Source: CAXMPK01 sp964195405 (GTDB lineage Bacteria > Actinomycetota > Acidimicrobiia > Spongiisociales > ZC4RG35). Taken from it: 7,445 nt of DNA. The stretch lies in the NCBI GenBank assembly GCA_964195405.1, contig CAXMPK010000288.1:1-7445 (forward strand), in the 5' to 3' direction. The stretch's first letter is position 1, and every line of letters begins with the position of its first letter. A model generated the notes under the pieces. The model made no database searches and had not been told where the DNA came from. It saw nothing but the letters and a program-made list of their open reading frames with translations. Shown in pieces: positions 5,207 to 7,445 of the stretch. A program made the position numbers and the translations under genes.

Positions 5207-5219
5207 CGAGGTCATGAAA

Positions 5220-5277
5220 CTAAGGACCTGGTGGGGTGTGTAACCCCGTGGAGGTTCGAGTCCTCTCTCCGACACCA
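5220..5277 (+). other. 3' fragment of a tRNA-Leu gene, probable attachment scar (att)
   Basis: Read on the plus strand this fits a class II tRNA from the anticodon loop onward: loop CTAAGGA (5220-5226; U33, anticodon position AAG), anticodon-stem 3' strand CCTGG (5227-5231), variable arm GGGT/ACCC with loop GTGTA (5234-5246), T-stem GGAGG, T-loop TTCGAGT (5255-5261), CCTCT, acceptor strand CTCCGAC (5267-5273), A73 and an encoded CCA (5275-5277). The required 5' half (acceptor GTCGGAG, D-arm, CCAGG) is absent: TGAAA precedes the loop and cannot pair. A tRNA cut exactly at the anticodon loop is a usual product of tyrosine-integrase insertion, and the orientation predicts an intact tRNA-Leu left of the window, beyond the integrase. 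Confidence 0.65.
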
Positions 5278-5503
5278 GCACCCAGACGCATAGAACTGCA
5301 TCGAATGGTCTCCTGTCCCGTTCCGACGGGGTTCTCCGCATCGTCGGCGTCGTCTGTCGTCTGCATCGGCCATCTGGCAGGGGGGTGCACCGTCATGCAT
5401 CCAGTGGAATCCTCATGCACCTATAGGAACCGGTTCCGGGCACCCTGGTGACACCTTCGAGGCCGCACATAATGCCGGTTATGGGCGGCTGGTTTGGACG
5501 ATT
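5278..5503. other. Gene-free stretch right of the tRNA fragment
   Basis: No supported gene. ORFs here on both strands are spurious, including one reading REDSNL, a usual false translation of tRNA 3' ends. A 5-bp hairpin CCCGT/ACGGG with loop TCCG (5317-5330) follows the tRNA end and could be its old terminator. Palindrome D lies at 5463-5486. Confidence 0.4.
5463..5486 (+). repeat. Dif-like palindrome D, type II
   Basis: Core CATAA (5468-5472), TGCCGG (5473-5478), TTATG (5479-5483), with left arm GGCCGCACATAA as in F except one base, and right arm TTATGGGCGG. It is in direct orientation with C and F. Unlike C and F it has no type I partner within 60 bases; A is the only unpaired type I site. 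Confidence 0.82.
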
Positions 5504-5530
5504 CCGGGTTGGCCTGACCCGGTTTCGTCT
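5504..5530 (+). terminator. GC-rich hairpin with short T-run, likely rho-independent terminator
   Basis: CCGGGT (5504-5509), 7-base loop, ACCCGG (5517-5522), followed by TTTCGTCT. It would isolate the sigma-factor operon from transcription entering from the left. Confidence 0.5.
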
Positions 5531-5533
5531 GTC

Positions 5534-5578
5534 GCAACCCCCGTTGCTTGACATGTATATGCCCGCGTTCGTCGGAAC
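5534..5578 (+). promoter_or_regulatory. Candidate promoter/operator region of the sigma-factor operon
   Basis: A perfect hairpin or dyad GCAAC-CCCC-GTTGC (5534-5547) directly abuts TTGACA (5548-5553), a consensus -35 hexamer; no good -10 sits 16-18 bases later. GGAAC at 5574-5578 matches the -35 core of ECF-type promoters, which would allow autoregulation, with a weak TGAT 16 bases on. Either assignment is tentative. Confidence 0.35.
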
Positions 5579-5618
5579 ATCAGAAGAAATCTCCTGATAC
5601 ATCACATCGAGCGGGCAT
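5559..5618 (+). promoter_or_regulatory. Nested inverted repeats in the leader of the sigma-factor gene
   Basis: Outer 8-bp arms ATGCCCGC (5559-5566) and GCGGGCAT (5611-5618) enclose inner arms ATCAG (5579-5583) and CTGAT (5594-5598). If transcribed this would fold into a structured 5' leader ending about 40 bases before the sigma start. No known riboswitch is recognised. Confidence 0.4.
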
Positions 5619-5659
5619 TTACCACACGTGAAGGATCTTCCACATGGCAAGGTTTGACT

Positions 5660-6208
5660 GTGACGGACAGTGATGCTCGGTTTATCGAGTTGTACGAACG
5701 GTTCTACCTCCCGGTCTACGCATACTGCCGTCGCAGGACCAGCGCCGAACTGGTGGACGACGTGGTTGGTGACACGTTTTTGATTGCCTGGCGAAAGATT
5801 GATCAGGTGCCGCGTGGTTCCGAGGTTCTGCCCTGGTTGTACGGGGTCGCTTATCGGGTGTTGGGCCATCAGTGGAGGGGAGATTCACGACGAAGGCTTC
5901 TCGACCGGAAGCTGAGATCTATCGGTAAGGAGCCGCCGATGATCCCCGAGGAGGTCCTGGTAATGAGACAGGAGTCGCGTCAGGTGTTAGACGCCCTGTC
6001 CGGTTTGAAACCAATAGACCAGGAGATTCTTCTGCTCAGCGCCTGGGAGGAACTTCCCCAGGTGGATATTGCGGTAACGCTCAACATCAGCATCGGCGCT
6101 GTGCGCCAAAGACTCCATGAGGCCAAGAAGAACCTGACCAAACAGTACGAACGTCTTGAAAAGAAACACAACAAAACCCCCGCTGCGAAGAAAGGAGGTG
6201 CGTGGTGA
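5660..6208 (+). CDS. ECF-type RNA polymerase sigma factor (sigma-70 family)
   Basis: Redirects RNA polymerase to a stress or signal regulon. The start is taken as GTG 5660 (182 residues) with AAGG seven bases upstream; TTG 5654 is two codons earlier. Sigma region 2 spans about residues 8-72: FIELYERFYLPVYAYCRRR, then LVDDVVGDTFLIAWRKID and LPWLYGVAYRVLGHQWR, including the -10-recognition helix. Sigma region 4 spans about 105-160: LDALSGLKPIDQEILLLSAW, then LPQVDIAVTLNISIGAVRQR, the -35-binding HTH. Regions 1 and 3 are absent, as in ECF factors. The basic C-terminal tail is KKHNKTPAAKKGG. It is overlapped and coupled (GTGA) to a membrane protein that is probably its anti-sigma factor. I cannot assign an ECF subgroup. 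Confidence 0.9.
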   Translation: MTDSDARFIELYERFYLPVYAYCRRRTSAELVDDVVGDTFLIAWRKIDQVPRGSEVLPWLYGVAYRVLGHQWRGDSRRRLLDRKLRSIGKEPPMIPEEVLVMRQESRQVLDALSGLKPIDQEILLLSAWEELPQVDIAVTLNISIGAVRQRLHEAKKNLTKQYERLEKKHNKTPAAKKGGAW

Positions 6209-7026
6209 ATCAAGAAGAACGCGTTTTCACGCTATTGATCGAATCCAATCCCATCCCAGAAGTCGATGCCCTCGACGTGGATGAGGTTGGTGGCGCCCGC
6301 TACCTCGCAACCCTTGAGCAGAGGAGCAGCGAAGTGACCCAGTTAGACACCAAACCGAAAGACCAAGAGCAGAAGAAGACAGTCAGGCAGCGTTGGCTGG
6401 TTGCAGCAGTGGTAGTCATCCTGGCCGGGGTGGCTCTCATCTTCATCAATCAAAGTGGAGAAACACCGCCTGCGGATCAACCGTTTGGTCCCGAATCAGC
6501 ATTGGATGTCACTGAATCGTACGTGACATCTCACAACGCCCTTGATTTCGACGCGGTGATGGTTCTGTTCACAGAAGACGCCACATTCTCCGACAACGAC
6601 ACCCCCGAATCCGCGAGACCAGATTGGGTCCCATGGTTGGCTTGGGAAATCGCCGGTGAGGGAATGCTGCTGTCTCACGAATGCGCAGTTACCGATGAGG
6701 TTCCAGGCGTCACCGTGACGGTTACTTGTGAATACGGGAGCCAGGATGCTGTGGGTGTGGCTGCCGACGCAATCGTCGACGTCACCGCGACGTTCACGAT
6801 CACACCGGACGGGATCAGCGATCTCAATGAGGACTACGCCGGCTCATTTCCCAACTATCTCCAGATAGGACAGCCGTTCAATCTCTGGGTAGCCCGGAAC
6901 TTTCCCGAGGATTACGACGCCGCAGGGTGCTGTGCAGGTGAGACGATCGAGGAGTCGGTCACCCGCGGCGAGCTACGAGCCCAATATGCACGGGAATGGG
7001 CGGTCTACCTCGCCGACAACAACTAA
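6205..7026 (+). CDS. Membrane protein, probable anti-sigma factor with extracytoplasmic NTF2/SnoaL-like domain
   Basis: Start GTG 6205 follows AAAGGAGGT (perfect ribosome-binding site, seven bases) and overlaps the sigma stop as GTGA; GTG 6202 is one codon earlier. About 273 residues: a cytoplasmic acidic N-terminus (1-60; EERVFTLLIESNPIPEVDAL), a basic flank KKTVRQR, one membrane helix (about 64-82; WLVAAVVVILAGVALIFIN), and an outside domain. Residues about 96-215 look NTF2/SnoaL-like: ALDVTESYVTSHNALDFDAV, then MVLFTEDATFSD and a later GVTVTVTCEYGS strand. No HxxxCxxC zinc motif of classical ZAS anti-sigma factors is seen, though CC occurs near the C-terminus. Context and topology suggest it holds the sigma factor at the membrane and senses a ligand outside; anti-sigma function is inferred. 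Confidence 0.72.
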   Translation: MNQEERVFTLLIESNPIPEVDALDVDEVGGARYLATLEQRSSEVTQLDTKPKDQEQKKTVRQRWLVAAVVVILAGVALIFINQSGETPPADQPFGPESALDVTESYVTSHNALDFDAVMVLFTEDATFSDNDTPESARPDWVPWLAWEIAGEGMLLSHECAVTDEVPGVTVTVTCEYGSQDAVGVAADAIVDVTATFTITPDGISDLNEDYAGSFPNYLQIGQPFNLWVARNFPEDYDAAGCCAGETIEESVTRGELRAQYAREWAVYLADNN

Positions 7027-7067
7027 AACCACCTAGACAAACTGTTGGGACCGATGCTCTGGCAGGC

Positions 7068-7091
7068 CGCACATAACGGCACTTATGTGCG
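7068..7091 (+). repeat. Dif-like palindrome E, type I
   Basis: Core CATAA (7072-7076), CGGCAC (7077-7082), TTATG (7083-7087), with perfect 8-bp arms. It matches site B through CCGCACATAA and TTATGTGCGC. It lies 41 bases after the stop of the membrane-protein gene, followed by site F. Confidence 0.85.
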
Positions 7092-7112
7092 CCTGTCCTA
7101 GGGCATCACGGG

Positions 7113-7136
7113 CCGTACATAATGCCGGTTATGCGC
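7113..7136 (+). repeat. Dif-like palindrome F, type II
   Basis: Core CATAA (7118-7122), TGCCGG (7123-7128), TTATG (7129-7133). It is 46 bases from E, nearly the B-C spacing of 45, and its reverse complement matches E. The 22-base spacer differs from that between B and C, so the pairs are not a simple recent duplication. Confidence 0.82.
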
Positions 7137-7186
7137 TGCTCCAGCGGTCATGCGGCACCAAGCCTCCTGGCTAATGGAGGGGGCCG

Positions 7187-7214
7187 TTGGAGGGACTGAC
7201 GGAACTACTATCTG
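7187..7214 (+). promoter_or_regulatory. Weak promoter candidate giving a near-leaderless transcript
   Basis: TTGGAG (7187-7192), 16-base spacer, TATCTG (7209-7214). Transcription starting about seven bases later would begin almost at the ATG at 7220. Leaderless mRNAs are common in actinobacteria, and no ribosome-binding site is present at normal distance. Confidence 0.3.
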
Positions 7215-7219
7215 GTGTG

Positions 7220-7445
7220 ATGAAAATCGGCGTCCAACTTCCCGAGGTGGAGCGTCCTGTCGGTTGGGAAGAGGCGAGAGACATCGCCCGGACGGTCGAG
7301 GACGGCGGCTTCGACTCGATCTGGGTGGGGGACCACCTCCTCTACCGCGACGAATCGGGGGAGACGAGAGGGCCATGGGAGGCGTGGACGTCACTGGCCG
7401 CCCTTGCCGAGGCGACCAGTCGAGTCGAGTTGGCGCCTTTGGTGG
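7220..7445 (+). CDS. LLM-class (luciferase-like) flavin-dependent oxidoreductase, N-terminal part
   Basis: The first 75 codons run off the right edge: MKIGVQLPEVERPVGWEEAR, then DIARTVEDGGFDSIWVGDHL and AWTSLAALAEATSRVELAPL. This is the first strand, helix and the GFDSIWVxDH motif of the bacterial luciferase-like TIM barrel. Members use FMN or F420; actinobacterial ones are frequently F420-dependent. The cofactor and substrate cannot be told from this part. It lies just right of the E-F palindrome pair and is probably ordinary host chromosome. Confidence 0.9.
   Translation, partial: MKIGVQLPEVERPVGWEEARDIARTVEDGGFDSIWVGDHLLYRDESGETRGPWEAWTSLAALAEATSRVELAPLV

Larger units (their letters stand above)
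4886..5219. other. Gene-free stretch with small repeats and hairpins left of the tRNA fragment
   Basis: No convincing ORF. Visible structure: a 7-bp hairpin at 4932-4948; the 10-mer ACTGCAGCCA twice (5017-5026, 5028-5037); a hairpin CGCTT/AAGCG at about 5044-5060; an 18-bp imperfect direct repeat at 5117 and 5189; and CGTTCC/GGAACG (5161-5166, 5177-5182) after a T5 run. This density of repeats next to an attachment-like tRNA end would suit recombinase arm sites. Confidence 0.5.

Noticed and set aside
4940..5277. Complete tRNA-Leu split by a group I intron
   Set aside because: No acceptor GTCGGAG, D-arm or CCAGG stem strand was found upstream, and no group I core was recognised.
5212..5420. 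Minus-strand ORFs reading REDSNL and GERTRTSTG
   Set aside because: These are typical false translations of tRNA T-arm/acceptor sequence; the region is the tRNA-Leu fragment.
3029..7136. CRISPR array
   Set aside because: Only six repeats of two types with irregular spacing from 45 bp to over 1 kb, with genes between them.
7098..7394. Minus-strand 98-residue ORF
   Set aside because: It is antisense to the luciferase-like oxidoreductase with Arg/Ser/Pro-rich shadow composition.

Overview
The window reads as actinobacterial DNA, possibly Acidimicrobiia, most likely from an uncultured lineage. This is an inference from GTG/TTG starts, many GTGA stop/start overlaps, an LLM-class (often F420-dependent) oxidoreductase, an actinobacterial element-associated HTH protein, and an ECF sigma factor paired with a membrane protein carrying an NTF2-like domain. 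No rRNA or complete tRNA gene is present.

Bases 1-2982 are an integrative-element module. On the minus strand are the 5' end of a tyrosine integrase and, coupled to it by a TAATG overlap, a 250-residue HTH protein. Divergent from these, a tightly coupled plus-strand operon encodes an Xre regulator, an excisionase-like HTH_17 protein, a winged-helix replication-initiator-like protein, an 18-codon ORF, a small-terminase-like HTH protein, a 72-residue unknown and a gene that stops after 27 codons. The layout resembles phage satellites (PICI-like islands) or small actinomycete integrative elements. The initiator-like gene contains a perfect DnaA box next to three tandem 12-bp repeats, a candidate in-gene origin.

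Bases 3029-4347 hold a minus-strand glycerol-dehydrogenase gene bracketed by near-identical palindromes. Bases 4330-5483 hold a start-less RTX-repeat remnant (minus), tatA (plus) and, at 5220-5277, the 3' part of a tRNA-Leu gene with no 5' half. The fragment's orientation fits the far attachment scar of an element whose integrase lies at the left. If so, the element runs from left of base 1 to about 5277 and carries gldA and tatA as cargo.

Bases 5278-7026 hold a regulatory intergenic region, an ECF sigma factor and its coupled membrane partner. The window ends with the first 75 codons of an LLM-class oxidoreductase.

The most striking structure is a set of six short palindromes at about 3029, 4281, 4325, 5463, 7068 and 7113. 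All share the core CATAA-N6-TTATG, the architecture of Xer dif sites. They fall into two types (central CGGCAC or TGCCGG) that are near reverse complements of each other. Two I-II pairs sit about 45 bp apart as large inverted repeats. The sites delimit gene blocks (gldA; RTX remnant/tatA/tRNA fragment; sigma/anti-sigma), suggesting a cassette or module system based on dif-like or attC-like sites. That interpretation is inferred; the repeats themselves are directly visible.
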